A stretch of 64,000 nt of DNA from Kappaphycus alvarezii (lineage: Eukaryota; Rhodophyta; Florideophyceae; Gigartinales; Solieriaceae), in assembly GCA_002205965.3 (NCBI GenBank), contig NADL03000634.1, positions 124,001-188,000 on the forward strand, in the 5' to 3' direction. Position 1 is the stretch's first letter; the number at the start of each line of letters is the position of its first letter. A model generated the notes under the pieces. It was not told the origin of the DNA, ran no database searches, and was given only the letters and a program-made list of their open reading frames with translations. The translations under genes and the position numbers were made by a program. Below, in pieces: positions 44,291 through 56,900 of this stretch.

Positions 44291-46830
44291 GATGCATTCG
44301 GAAGCGGGCCCTGGGGTCTCGGACCCCTTCCAGCAGCGCCAGGGTGCGACGGCTCTCCTCTATCTTCCTGCGTAAGAACGATTTCGTGAAAGCAGCGTTA
44401 CCCAACGGGGCTTCGAGGAGCTCGAAACCGTCGCCGGCGCATTCTGCAAGCGGGAACTCGGCCAGGAAAGCAGCGCGGTCGGCTGACGAAGTGTGCCGCC
44501 AGGAGATGCGTGTCTTGCGAGGTTTAATAAACAGACCGTAAGACGGACTGTAGAGCGCGAGGGACCGTAGTGCTCTCCGTAGGCCCTCAAGTGACCCAAT
44601 GATTGTACCGTCGTTGGAGTACCACTGATTTAGGATGATACCCTCCTCGTCGGCGGCCCGCCTGATGAGCGGTTGTATCTTCAACGAGAACAACAGCATA
44701 CTCGCAGGGTCCCCTTGCTGGGATCCTTGGGCGCTAGAAAGCATCGTCTGCTCCCGGTTTGGGACGATTAGCGGTGGTCAGGATCGACCCTACACCATGT
44801 TTGCGAATCGGGCAAGTGAGGGGGCACGGGATGGCAGCATGTCGAGCATTGCTTGCCGATCGACGCAGTTGAAAGCGTTTCGGGCATCAATGAGGACGGT
44901 GGCAACGTTTGGATCCGATGACACCCTTCGCAGCATCGTGCGAACATCATGGACGATCGCATCCATGCCTGCCAGGATGCCATTGGTAGTTTGGAAGGGG
45001 GCCAAAAATGCACGGGAGTCATCAATAGCCGGTGGGAGCAGCGTCTTCGTGACCAGGCGCCGGAGGACAGAGCCGACTGCGATGGGACGGATCTTCCCAG
45101 GCCTGGGCTGCAGGGGGAGGAGGTTTGCCGCAGAGAGCAGGGGAAGAACCGAATCGGGGAGGTCTCCCTTTGCTATGCGATTGACCAGCCCCACCGAATC
45201 GGGGAGGTCTCCCTTTGCTATGCGATTGACCAGCTTCGTTAAAACTCCGATGCCAGTGACACCGGCCTTGGGGCTAAGAGCGGTGTTAACAAGCAGGTGG
45301 AACCACCTCGAGGGAGTCCGGTCCGGACCCGCGGTGGTATCCCGCGGGATGCGACGCGCGGACTGCGCAACAGCGGCTTCCGTCAGTTGCGGAGGAGGTA
45401 GGAGGCTTTCTTCGGGAAGCGGGGCGATGCCCTGTGGCGGCGACGGGTGAAGCTCGAGCAGACGCTGGATTGTGGTAGGCGAGTTAACGTTGGCACATGG
45501 GGCATTGTGGAGGGACCGCATCGCCTAGCCGTAGCGGGCGTGAGCGCAGAGAGCTTCGGCTCGCCTGGAGCGTTTGGCGTTGTTAGGTGAAGCAGGTGTG
45601 CGAGCATTGGCGCAGTGTTCGATGACCTACTCCGCCCGGTGGTGATGGGCGTTGACAGCATCAGCCCATAGGGCGCCCCATTGGGAGCCGGTGTGAGCCC
45701 GACGGAGCCGTTCCCTGAGCGCGGAGTGTTGACCTTGGACGGAGCTCCACCCTTCCTCACCCGAAGGCTGCGCCGCATGACAGCGGTGGGCAGCATATGG
45801 AGGTGAAGAAAGGCGCGATGTGTAGCTGCTTCACCGCGTGCGTTAGCAGCGGCTTTGACCAACAAGATAAAGAGAAGGGTGAACTGGCGGAGATATGCGG
45901 AGGGGATGTCCTGGAAGATGTCCACCTGACGATACGGCGTGCGTAGGACATCGTATGGGGTCGGCAAAGGGGAAGATGACGGGGAGGCTGAGGATGAGAT
46001 CGGCGACTCCATGACAGGAGTTATGATGAGTGTCCCTCGGCGGTAGTCGCCGCCGGGGGAACCATTTGCCTTGCTTGTGCCGGGGTGTCCTTGTGCGGGG
46101 TAACCGCTGGCACCACCTCCTCTATAGTATGAGTAGGCCCCGAGGGCTCAGCAGATTTGGGGGCCTGCTGGGCATGGGCGGGAGTAGCTTTGTCCTTGTT
46201 CGGGGGTTCCGTCAGCACCACCTCCTCCATTGCCTGCGTAGGCACGGGGGAGACAGTAGGGGCGGGACGGGAGATGGCATCAGGGTTGCGGGCCTGCTGT
46301 GCGCCGGCGGGGGTCACGGGTGTTGTGAACACCATTGTAAGGTCCACGCGGGCGATGGCCTTGGCTGTGGAGGCCTGGGAAGTCTTCTGTTTCCCAATGG
46401 CACCAGTGCAAACACGGCAGCGGGGCCTGGGGGTGGACGGGGCGGCCTTGGGCGGCGGCCTGGTGGCAAGGGAGGAGGTCAACCGCTCTGCCTCGGCAAT
46501 TGTAGGCTCCATGGCTGCAGGTCCCGTTGGGAGGTCGTCTTGGCGGGGCCGGGGGGTTATCGTTGGTGGGAAAACCATGTTCTCCTGGGCGCCCTGTTTC
46601 CGGGGCTGTCTGGCCTTGCGGCGTAAGGCCGCGATGTCGTTGATATGGCCGCGGAAGTCTGAAGCGAAGGCCTGAAGGGTGTAGGGGTTGGCCGACCGTC
46701 GCCCAGCGCGGCGGACCGCGTTGTGAAGGAGACGGATCTCCTTCAAGAGGCGAGTCCGTATTCCGCCGGCACTGAAAGCATCGAGGACCTTCGCATCTTG
46801 AAATTTTTAGCTGTCTGTATAAACCCATGT
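44290..46830 (-). pseudogene. LINE with N-terminal region and RT, missing C-terminus
   Basis: Sense on the minus strand. A 241-codon frame (46021-46746) gives a basic, Pro/Ala-rich N-terminal region with an internal repeat (EEVVLTEPPNKDK and EEVVPAVTPHKD). Then 45383-46012 and 44790-45521: a long linker, DTTAGPDRTPSRWFHLLVN, KIRPIAVGSVLRRLVTKTLL, VLIDARNAFNCVDRQ (motif A). Then 44184-44744: SAQGSQQGDPASMLLF (motif B), NQWYSNDGTIIG (motif C, YSND where YADD is expected) and APLGNAAFTKSFLRRKIEES. A 45-bp exact in-frame tandem duplication (about 45151-45240) doubles LVNRIAKGDLPDSV. Three or four frame changes or stops separate the frames. The thumb-GGLGL and nuclease-like parts are absent: the match ends at Copia sequence near 44290, an unusual 3' loss for a LINE. 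Confidence 0.8.
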
Positions 46831-46834
46831 CTGG

Positions 46835-47685
46835 ATATCCGCTCTAGCGGGGGGCAGAAACGACGGGTTCAACCTTCGATTACCTTGTGTGCGGGCCAAC
46901 ACCCCACACCTGGTAAATCGGCAAAGATATGCCAATGCTGCGAGTTATTCCAACCAGATAGAAGTTCAAAATATCAATTATATTTGCCTTTATATCCGAT
47001 TGCAAGTGAGATAAAGATTCTGTTTTACTCTTGTCTTCATATATAGCGCCCAGCGCTGATATAAACGGTCTCCAGGGACCGACTCTTACGCATCAATGCC
47101 TGTCATCGACTTTGTCGGGTAAGAGGAGAAGGGGGTGACTGCAATTCTCCTGGCACCCACCCAACATCAAATGAACAATGCAGGCGAGCAGAGCATCAAA
47201 ACTCGCCGTGAAATCAAGACTGGAAGTGGAGAAAATCGAAGCATCGACTTTACAGAGGCCTCGAGTTGCAAGCCAGTGATCCGAGAAGTTTCATTGCGAA
47301 TACTACACCGTGACCCTGAACTGAAGCTCCCTACGACAGTCCTAAACAAAGGAAGAGAATCAGATTAATCGAAGGAAAGAAAGCAGAACGGTATAGATAA
47401 ATACGAAAGCCTGCAAATATTGGAAGTTCTCGAGCTATCCAAACAGCACTCTTATTATTTCCCTCAGATAACCGTTTAATTTATCAAGAGAGTCGATTCA
47501 GTTACAAATAGTCAAATTTTTACCAAACGTGAAGGGTGCCGAGTCGAATATTTTCTAAACTCCACATAGTACTATTGCAGACGGGAAATTAGCACCCCTC
47601 TAATACCAAAAAACTACGAAAAGGGCATACAAATCATTAAATATACTTGGGGTGGTCGTGGGCTCTTTTTCTACCTCGAAAATGT
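46835..47685. other. No gene recognised
   Basis: Short frames only (46723-47046, 47135-47368). No continuation of the Copia element is seen on this side of the LINE. Confidence 0.4.
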
Positions 47686-47689
47686 AATC

Positions 47690-48960
47690 ATGGTAGGCAA
47701 AATATATGAAGAAATGGCAATGAGGCTCCTCGCACAGTTGGAGAAATCTGCATTTAACTTCTACTATGGCAATTTAGAGAGGGATGGTTCGCTTGTAGAA
47801 GAAGCAAAGAACTATGTTCTGGTAAAACAAAAGATTATCGGTAGCTTTACGGCACCGGAGGAACCGCAAGACATCATTCATCAAGCTTTCGAAGTGGCTC
47901 TAGTTATGAAAGATATCCCACGGTCGATGAAGAATATAAAAATTGTGTATAAAAATGATGGTTTAGACGATAGGGTAATGTTTGAGCTACTCAGATCGGC
48001 ATCCTGTAATCACAACAAGATGAAACAGATTGTACCTTTTAGGGGCCAAAATAACTATGCAGGTATCGTCATAGCATTAAAAACATTTGCTACAATCATT
48101 AGACCTTCGCAGGATCTGAGTCCCCGCAGCATGTGCCACCTGCGAGACTATTAGTTTAACCGAATGCCCGTTCCAGAAATATACAGGACAAGGTCAACTC
48201 TTTAGTGGAAGACCTCTCTTCGCTCACCTCACTTATAAAAAACAGAGAGACTCGAACAGGCCCATTGTCGGTCCGTCTACAGAGCAACATATACGAGAGC
48301 GACTCTGCTATAACTGTTGAGAACCGGGTCATGGGGTCACCTGTTTCCCGAAGAACCCGAACCGTGGTACTTTTTTCGCCATTTTCAATACGTTGTGTCA
48401 CTCAGAGAAGAAATGGTGGGCAAAGGTGCGGAGGAAGGTTTAATTCGCCGAAGCAAATATGAGCGAAGACAAAGAAGTGAAGAAATTAACATTAGTAGAA
48501 GAATCTTAAAGCAAACCGGAAGCCGTAAACGCCACTGAAAGACTATCAGATGTGCAACCTTTGCCGAAACAGGCTCTTCATGGTGATAGAGCTTAGAACT
48601 CAGTCTCAAGATTGCTCAATAGACCTCTAGTAAATCCACACACAAAGGAAGCAACATTAAGCCTCGCCAATACACGTCGGAAATCAAAAGCGGTGAGCAG
48701 ATCAAAGAAGGCAGTCATTAGATATTTGCAGGAGTATATTACTCGTTATGATGTACACGCGGAAATTTCAGGTGCCAATTGCGTACTGACGTTCAGTAAA
48801 CTGCTAAAGATTGAGTCAGAAGAGGCGAATAAAGCTATACGCCGCATCCTTCAGAAGCCTTTAGGTTCCAATAGGTTTTTGCAGCCTTGCGCATTTGGGC
48901 TGCAAATGCTGACGCTTGGGGATCGCGGTTATCCATGGTCATCGCAAAGTTGGATGGCTC
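47690..48960 (+). mobile_element. Retroelement gag-like remnant
   Basis: Frames with a gag-like composition, including a CCHC-type zinc knuckle context near 48330-48370 and a later stretch (48612-48900) with SGANCVLTFSKLLKIESEEA. This looks like the gag to protease interval of an LTR retrotransposon. It is broken in several places and has no recognisable LTR. Family uncertain. Confidence 0.4.
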
Positions 48961-49800
48961 CTTAAATTCACTTTCTACCATCTCATTGATCGATATGAGG
49001 TGTGCGGCGAGGTTTTCAAGTTCCTCGACAAGTTCCTCGTCTTCATTGTCTTCGTCAGAAGTTCTGACTTCGGCAGCAATCTGGCGAATGGCCTTATTCG
49101 TTTTCAAGGCTGCCATGCAATCGGCCGTGGAATGCTAAGTTTAACGCAGACCTAGCAGTGTTTATTCCTCCATGGATCACGTGGTAAGGCATAGTTGTGG
49201 TCAGAAAAATGGGCGCTGGGGCTACCAGACGACAACAAATCATCAGATGAACTGACCATAGCCATTGCGGCATGAGGGTCGGCGATAATATCCAGGAGGG
49301 TTTTGGACGGTTTTTGATAGGCTAAACGACACGCGTCCACATCTTTGATAACGTTGAGCAATTTTTTCACGTATTATCGTTTCGTTGCGATATGCGACAG
49401 GTAGACCTACGTGAATCTCGCAGAGGCGGAAGACCAGGAGGTCGAGGTTAGGGCACTCGGAAGGACCACTAGTGGGATTCTTACTCTTCAATGAACGTAG
49501 TTTCATATTTTATCACTCACACAGGAGTGCTGTTGCCCGTCCAGGAGTCTGAAACAGGCTTTTAAGAGCCAAGGTTAGTCTTTCAAGGTCGAGGCCTTCC
49601 TTTGCAGTTGTCGAAATATAACTGACCGGCAAAGTCACACCACAATATTGAGAAGTAATCACATTCTCAGTCCCAAAAACATCTGAATGGTCACAGTGCT
49701 CACGTAAAATGTCGAAATTGCTATCGAAATTGTCCGTCTTCACTCCAATGTAGCGATAAAAAGTTACCGTGATATGCCTTAAATGATTGGACAAATTGCT
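48830..49800 (-). mobile_element. Second gag-like remnant, opposite strand
   Basis: Minus-strand frames include LDLLVFRLCEIHVGLPVAYR then KKLLNVIKDVDACRLAYQKP and DEDNEDEELVEELENLAAHL. The first two resemble gag of fungal and protist LTR elements. It is broken, and converges tail to tail with the remnant at 47.7-48.9 kb. Confidence 0.4.
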
Positions 49801-49992
49801 TATTCGGATAACTGGCCTCCTGATGTCAACGTCGACCTGTTACGCATTCTATAGCGGTTTGTACCGCTGAAATGCGCTCAAATTTCCTGAATGAATGCCA
49901 CTGTTGAAACATTGTATCTAAGTGAGTTTGAAGGTTGACGGTGACTGAAGGACTAGTGAATTCTCCGTTCTCGACTCGGAAATGAGACTAAT

Positions 49993-50138
49993 CGATCTCT
50001 GCTTTTCGCATTTTCGGTACATAGGCACGATTAGAGCGAAGATATTCTCGCAACTTGAGACGAAGCGATCTCTACTTTTTGCCCTTTCGGTACATAGAGA
50101 CAGTTAAAGCGAAGATATTCTCGCAACTTGAGACGAAG
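49993..50138. repeat. 73-bp tandem duplication
   Basis: Units 49993-50065 and 50066-50138 both start CGATCTCT and end GCAACTTGAGACGAAG, with a few differences. Confidence 0.85.
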
Positions 50139-50139
50139 C

Positions 50140-53025
50140 AAAGCTCAGGGCGACGAAGTCTTCTTCTGAGACGGAAATCTTCGGCAAATAAATCAGAATT
50201 AGAGTCATTTCCTTACTACTCTCGCGATATAAACTAGTTAAATGCTTAGAGAAGTCTTCTTTGCAAATGCTTGAGGTCCTGAGTGAAATTCCTTGACGAA
50301 AGCGATCGGAAATTTCGTCAAAGAAAACATGCTCTGGGTTTTCGCTCATTTCCCTTGCTGATCTGTGATAGATCACTGATTCGTTTCGTCGCACAGTTGG
50401 AGTTTTGGGGTTTCTGCGAAGAATGTCTTCCTTGGGAATTTTTATGCTCCCCGGGATGTTTTTGTTCAAGATTAGATATTTTTTATTTGCCTTTTTCCCG
50501 TTTTTTGAATGTTCTCGAAATTGGAACGGTGTTTCTGATCGCGCTTAAGTTGAAAGTTACATCTCGTGTCTAGAACCCTGCCCCATCATCGTACGCCAGA
50601 CCTGCAATCTGTGTCTTACCCACGAATTCAGGCTTACACTATGTGAGCCGTTCACTGCTGCCACTCAGGACTTCGTTCTCTCAATTCGGACCCAGAAGGA
50701 CTACGTATGAAATCTTACAGTAGAAGAAATCAAAACTGCATAAAATCAATTACATAGACATCATGACAAAAAATCAGAATTAAAAGAAATTGACGTGTAT
50801 CAGTATGATCTTTGACTCCCTTAGTGAGAACGGACTGACATAAAACTGAAGGAAATATTGAAGTGCACTATTTTTTCCACTGTGCGATAATCTTTGCTAT
50901 CCGCCAACATCTTCTGAGGCTGACATCGTCTGCAGACAAACATATTGGCTGTACCAAGACAAGATTGAATTATTGCAGCTTTGATTTGCATTTATTTTCA
51001 ACTAAAAGTTGTTCCTGATCAATATTTTCTGCTCACTTGTCCCTCGGAAGAGACCTCGGAGCTAATGATATGCGCAGAATTCTTCCATGTTACGATTGCG
51101 GGAGGATCACCGTTCCGCTTGTATTAAAGTTATGGTATGTGTTTTCCCATGGCTACCGGCCCGTTTTGCTTAAAATTTCATTTGTTTCATTGAAACGATT
51201 TTTCTGGCTAGTTCTTTGATGAAAAAGAGTATAAATTTGCTGAGAAAGCACTTCGGAGTTTTCAGTAACAGTTTCCGGGTGTATTGTAGATATCTCTTCC
51301 ACAAGTAGTAGAGCGTTAAGTTGGTATCTACTTTAGCCTGAGTATCCCATTTCGTTCGTATTAGATGTGTTTGGTATGCGCCCTCAAGTGTTGGATGTAT
51401 TTATTTCTCAATGCCTCATATTTACCCCGGTTTTATTCTGTCTTCCCTTCTTTTTCGTGAAAGTTTGAATTTCTTATGATCTTCACGAGCCTTTTTCGTG
51501 TTTTTTAATGTTCAGACCGATATTTTCCAACTCTAACTCTCTAACAGCTTTCATTTTCTGGACTTATTAACTTAATTTGCTGTTGGATAAGCTGGTAGTC
51601 ATGTCTCTACTGTAATTTGTGTTGAATTACACACGCGATGTCCGGATAGTATTGATAAACCGTCTAATGGCCAGAAATAGTACGAAAACTTTTGCCAACA
51701 TGACAGATGCTCGCGGCTTGGTCGCTTCATGTGAGGTCACCAAAGACAAGACCTCCTCATTCCTGGCCACAATTTCTGGTGCATTTTGAAGGACGAAAAC
51801 TTTAAATTACATTCATTTTACGATTTTTGATTGCATTCTAACAGAATAAAGCCAAAACAGTGCTTTCTTATGTCATGTCCAAGCTTTTCGCGGTTATCTT
51901 ATTTTGCCTCATTTTGTGATTCTTTGTAGTTGGTAATGTAAATAAATATCGATAGAAGTAGCCTGCACTCTTCTTATTCATCCTAATTGATTTAATGTAT
52001 GATTTTCGCGTCACACTGACATAGCGCTTTTAGCGTTGCGATAACTTCAGCTAGGTTTTGGCTAGATCCGGTGAGTACCAGGAATTTATTTACTCCTTTT
52101 GAGATACTGGCCGTCATCAGTGATCTACAAAAAGACCGCTTATATTAAGTGTACACCTACCCAGGAGATACACCCACCCAGGAGATGCACGTAAGACCTG
52201 CTTCTCCTGGTAGAATTTATATCTATCTGTTTAAATCAACAGTTAGCTAGTATCTGGTCCCTTCTGTACAGGGTTCATCGCCTGCTCCCATTTTTGGGTG
52301 ATTACCTTGTGAAGAATTGCTAGTATGCAATAAATCATCTGTGTCCAGATGGCTGATTTGATCAGCTGATGAAGTACATTGATTCCAGTTTGGATCAAAA
52401 TTATCTTGACATTGCGATTCGCAGACTTTAAGCATTAAGGGGCTATTCTATAGATGCTTTTAAAGTAAAAGTGGTCTCTGAATATTATTTCTGTTTGATT
52501 CCCGTTTTTAGCTAGTGAAAGTGATTTTTTCAAAGCCTTAAGAAAGCCTTAGTTTGTATTGAGTTCATTGCATAGTATAGTAAATCTTGGCCTTTTATTC
52601 TGGGTATCATTTCTTTTTTGCTCAGTTGTCCAAGTGGCTGATCTGCTGAAGGTTATTTATTTGTAATTGGATAGAAATTATCTGGTTACAATATTCTCAC
52701 ACTGAATGGATGTTCTGATGATACTGTTTAGTTTTTTATTGTTAAGTCCACGCTAGCAAATGTCTGGAAAATATACCTTAATTTCCGTAATAAGTAGCTT
52801 GTGAATTCCAGCAATTGCAGTATTTCTAAAAGCCGGTTCTGAAATTAGCCAGAAATATGGGCAGTAACAGAACTGATTCCTGCAATGTATGATTGCCGCG
52901 AAAGCAGTGAACACCAGCAAATCTGAAATAGGCCGTTCACCGTTTACCAACATTTCCCAGAATCTATCGCATATTCGACATTTAAACGGCAACATAACCT
53001 TCTTTTTACTTACTGATCACACCTT
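50140..53025. other. No gene recognised
   Basis: AT-rich and stop-laden. Two related stretches at about 52343-52430 and 52625-52690 (GTCCA, TGGCTGAT, ATTATCT words in order) suggest an old local duplication. Confidence 0.4.
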
Positions 53026-53027
53026 TA

Positions 53028-53926
53028 GATCAGCCATATCCGATATGCAGTCCTTATACTCGCCCCTTCACTCAATAATCCTTCCCCTGTTCCACCAGTT
53101 ATTTCTACTTCAACCACACTCTCTGATTCTTTTGGGCCATTTATTGTCTACCCAGCCAACAAGATATCCGGGCGCAAGTCCAAATTCACAACAATTGATG
53201 ACTTTATTCTTCCCCAAGAAGTTTCAGTAGCCAAGGCACAGATTGTGCCGCATGGTGAGACTGTTGCGCAATACAAGAGAGTTTTGTAGCGCTTCAGTAC
53301 TAACTGTAACTTCTTTTTTGCGTACTAAGACGTGAAAAGGGGCCCAAGATTTCTTTAGAAGAATCTTAGAGGACTTTGATGTTCGTGACCAGAAGGAAAG
53401 GATACTTTCCGTAACATGGGGAGGAATAAGTGAGTTGGATCAGCTGTTGAGGAACATGCTTCAGGCAAAGAAGAACTTCATTGAGGAGAAGATGGCTAAT
53501 ACTGCTTCGGAAAGAGGAAGAGTAGAGGTTGGACGATGGAAGGAAATGTTTATCAAGGCGTTGTAGAAAATGGAGAAGAGAAAAGCATCGGAAATCGAGG
53601 GTTCTGAGGAAATTACTCGCATAGTAAGTAGGAATGCGATTGGAAGGGATGCAAGCGACAGAATGATAGCATTCAGCTACATGTTGAAGGCGTCAGATGT
53701 TGCGAAGCTCGATATTGATAAGAAAAGGATTGAACTTGAGAAGAAGCGCCATGAGCAGGATGTATTGAATCGAGGAGCAGACCGCTCGATACATCAAGAA
53801 GAACGCGAGAGTTGCCATCTCGAGGAAGCGCAGCGTGAGTTTACTAGTCAGGCGCAAAGCGATTGTCAGGGGCAAATTCAAGCCGTACTTAGCCTTGTCG
53901 ATAAGCCGCTTTGTAGTAAGAATTGA
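53028..53926 (+). pseudogene. Myb/SANT-like DNA-binding protein, decayed
   Basis: Frames in order: KFTTIDDFILPQEVSVAKAQ then IVPHGETVAQYKRVL (53180-53275), RTKT and FFRRILEDFDVRDQKERILS, TWGGISELDQLLRNM (53320-53460), and a charged segment KLDIDKKRIELEKKRHEQDV (53570-53926) that should form a coiled coil. The order, a Trp/acidic helix block, a DRF-like block and a GG-ELDQLL block, resembles the Myb/SANT-like proteins that accompany PIF/Harbinger transposases or occur as host factors. Three in-frame stops (a TAG after KRVL, a TGA after RTKT, a TAG before MEKRK) and one frame change show it is dead. It may have been the partner of a transposase like the one at 0.9-2.1 kb; that is inference. Confidence 0.45.
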
Positions 53927-53929
53927 AGC

Positions 53930-56900
53930 CCTTAGAAAACTGTCTCTAGGCTAAATTTGGGTTCGAAAACCGTTTAGTTGTGCTTTGAAAATGTAGAACG
54001 GGTACTGTAAGCACGCTGAAGGTATCGCTCCCGCGGGCAGCCTCCGGCTGCAGGACAAAGTCCGCTCCTTCGTCACTGCGGACGTGTACTTTGTTCCTCG
54101 TACTTTAGCTCCCATCGCTCACGGTTTTTATTAATTCATTCTACAATTTAACGGCATAATACTTTAACATGGGAAGGGCTATTCTCAAGTAATGCGCAAT
54201 GTTGTCTGGGTAGAAAAAGTTTCGAAGGTTGGCTAGCAACTCTGCGGCAATGCAGAATCTCCTAGGCGAATCCTCCTCTTAAAATCAAATAATTTCCGAT
54301 ACAACTTGACCTCCTTAAATAAACACTCCACAGTTACCCTGACACTCTAAATTTCTTTGTTGAACAGCTTATGACCTTCTGATTGTCGAAGATGCGACCA
54401 GACAAGAAAGAATAAACGTAGGTGAGTTCTGGGTAGCAATAAATGAACATTACTATACTTACTCCAACTAGCAGCCCTTTCGTAGGGCTGACGCGGAGAA
54501 ATAAAACCAACTAGGAGCGACCCCTTCGACAGGGTTAACCCAGCCTCGGGAAACCTGATTCTAACGCAACAGTAGAGGTTGATGCAAACGCGTTGCGCTA
54601 CACGCACGCGTGTTTCTTGTACGTACTGGGTTTATTTGCAATCGCACGCAGCGGTCACGCCGTCTCCAGGCTTCAGTGGTAGAACTGGACTGGAAAGCTA
54701 TAATTTTTTTGATGAATTTGTTGTCTTTTTCTGATGATGATGATGTTGTTGTTTTTCTCAGTACGGAGGGTTGGTCCCTTACCGTATGTATACCCTACCG
54801 TCCAGCACACTGCATTAAAAAAGACACGAAACACTATGTATTCGGTCAACTGACATTCAAAATATCAAAATCTCATTCCGCCTCCCGACGGCGTCTCTCC
54901 GCCTCCTAGTCGCTCGAAACCTCTTTCAGGTGGCTTCATTCAGCCTCCGCTTTTTTCCTCATAAATAATTTCATCATTCGACACTAATATATTTGATCCT
55001 GAGTATTTCGCCTCTAGTAATACTCTTTTACTGTATCCTGAGTCTCCATCGATGCTTTATTTCCTATCTACAACACGTAACAGTCCAGGAAGAATTGAAG
55101 CCACTCCGCTCTGCGCATAGAGAGTCCAGTCAGGCATGATTGACCCGCCAGATGCGTCGCCAGATGCATCGTTATTCGGCACGGAGTAATAACAGCCTGA
55201 TATTTATCGCATGTTTCCTCTTGTGCCCGATTTGTTGCGCGTTGGTTGATATTGTTGCCGACTGGACGACTTATCGCTTTACCGTACCTTCAATAAACCG
55301 GCAAAAACACTTTAACCCTTCCGTCTTATCTCTCACTAACGCAGCGTATTCCGTGAACTTTCCTTTCAAAAAACACGCGTCAAGTCCCTGTAGTACCACT
55401 CCCGCCCTTTTCCCTAGAAATTTATCCAGCGTTTCCCAAAATATTTCAGAGAGATGCGACGAGTGCCGCTCGGAAAGCAGCTCTATATCTGCCTAACTTG
55501 CTGGCGAAACCATTCGGCGAAGTAATAGGTACATCCCAAGATGGTATTTTGCTGAGTATTTGTTCGTCGCTGTATGCGTCACTGCACTCGGCCATCCGAT
55601 GACCGACACCATTTGCATGATGTTGGAGCAACTGAATCTGAAAGGAGAAAGTCACGCGTGGTCTGCTAGTGGATCAAAGTTCATCGCAAACGATGAAGAT
55701 GAAATCGAAGCAGTCCTCAATGTCTGTTTCCGGAGTTCTTCTTCTCTTTGCTCCATAGCCAACCAAAACAGGAACTGTTAAAAGATATTTTTCTGCTGCT
55801 AGGCCGTCTTGTCTGATATGCTGGGCTTGATTATGATGTTGCAATGGGTGCCCATGGATGGGGTCGCTCGGTGACAGCCAAAGCTTCTTGGTTGCGAAGA
55901 CGGCCAAGGAGCATATTGGTTGCATTTGGTTTTGGTCTGGATTGATTGAAGCTGCAAGGATTTTGGTGGTAAACTACTTGGCGAATGATAATAGGAATAA
56001 TTAAATATGTATTACAGATATACTGTATAGTGCAGTGCTGTGCTGTCAATTCTTTAAAATTAGGAATCATTCCAGAAATAGTTTAGCGTATACCCAATAA
56101 TGTTAATATTTCTAGTAACCTCAGATGAAGAAAAAGCTGGGGCTAGTTGTTTTACAAAAAAAATTTTCGTTTTACTTTTGAGGTGGCTGTGAAGTTTGTA
56201 GTTGGTACTACGTCAATGGAAGTCGCAGAAGTTATTTTGCAGCTCAACTGAGCTCGCAAGTAGCTTCTTTTCGGTTGTTGTTTTGTACACTAGAATTCAT
56301 GCAATCGCAAGGAGAGCAACACATATTGTGCTGTCTTTGGCTGGGGTGGCGGGCGGAGAGAAAGAGATGAATAATCAGAAGAGGAACCCTTTGCCTGGGG
56401 CTGCAACACCCCCGGACGCCGAGGTGCGGACAGAAAAAACACTACTGGACGTCGTTAGCCTCTCTTTTAGTTAACTTTCTCTTTGGAAATCAGTGTAATC
56501 ACAGTAGCATGTACATTTAGTACCGTAGTTTGTAGTGGGGGTAATTTTGGGTTATATTATTGCATGGAAGATGTGGTGTAATACAACCAACCATATCTTT
56601 CATGGATTAATCCATGCCTCAAATTCGTTATGTGGGGTAGGTCGTCACTGATGGTTAACACTAGTAGTGCTGATTTTTGGTAGGCACCGCAAGAGGTTAT
56701 TTATTATAATTTATTTTTTTGGTTTTTATTTTGTTCTTTTTTTGTTTGTTTCTTTTTTTAATGTTTTCTGTTAAACCTATTCAACCCTCGTTCGTTTCCT
56801 ACCGCTATCAATTAAACCCGCCAATCCTTCCCTCTGACTCAACCCTTAGCAGCCATGGTGGTACCCCTGCGTCCTTGGTGGCTCCGCAGGCCTTTAAACA

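Noticed and set aside
46030-46675. Long plus-strand frames rich in Gly/Ala
   Set aside because: Antisense shadows of the Pro/Ala-rich N-terminal region of the minus-strand LINE.
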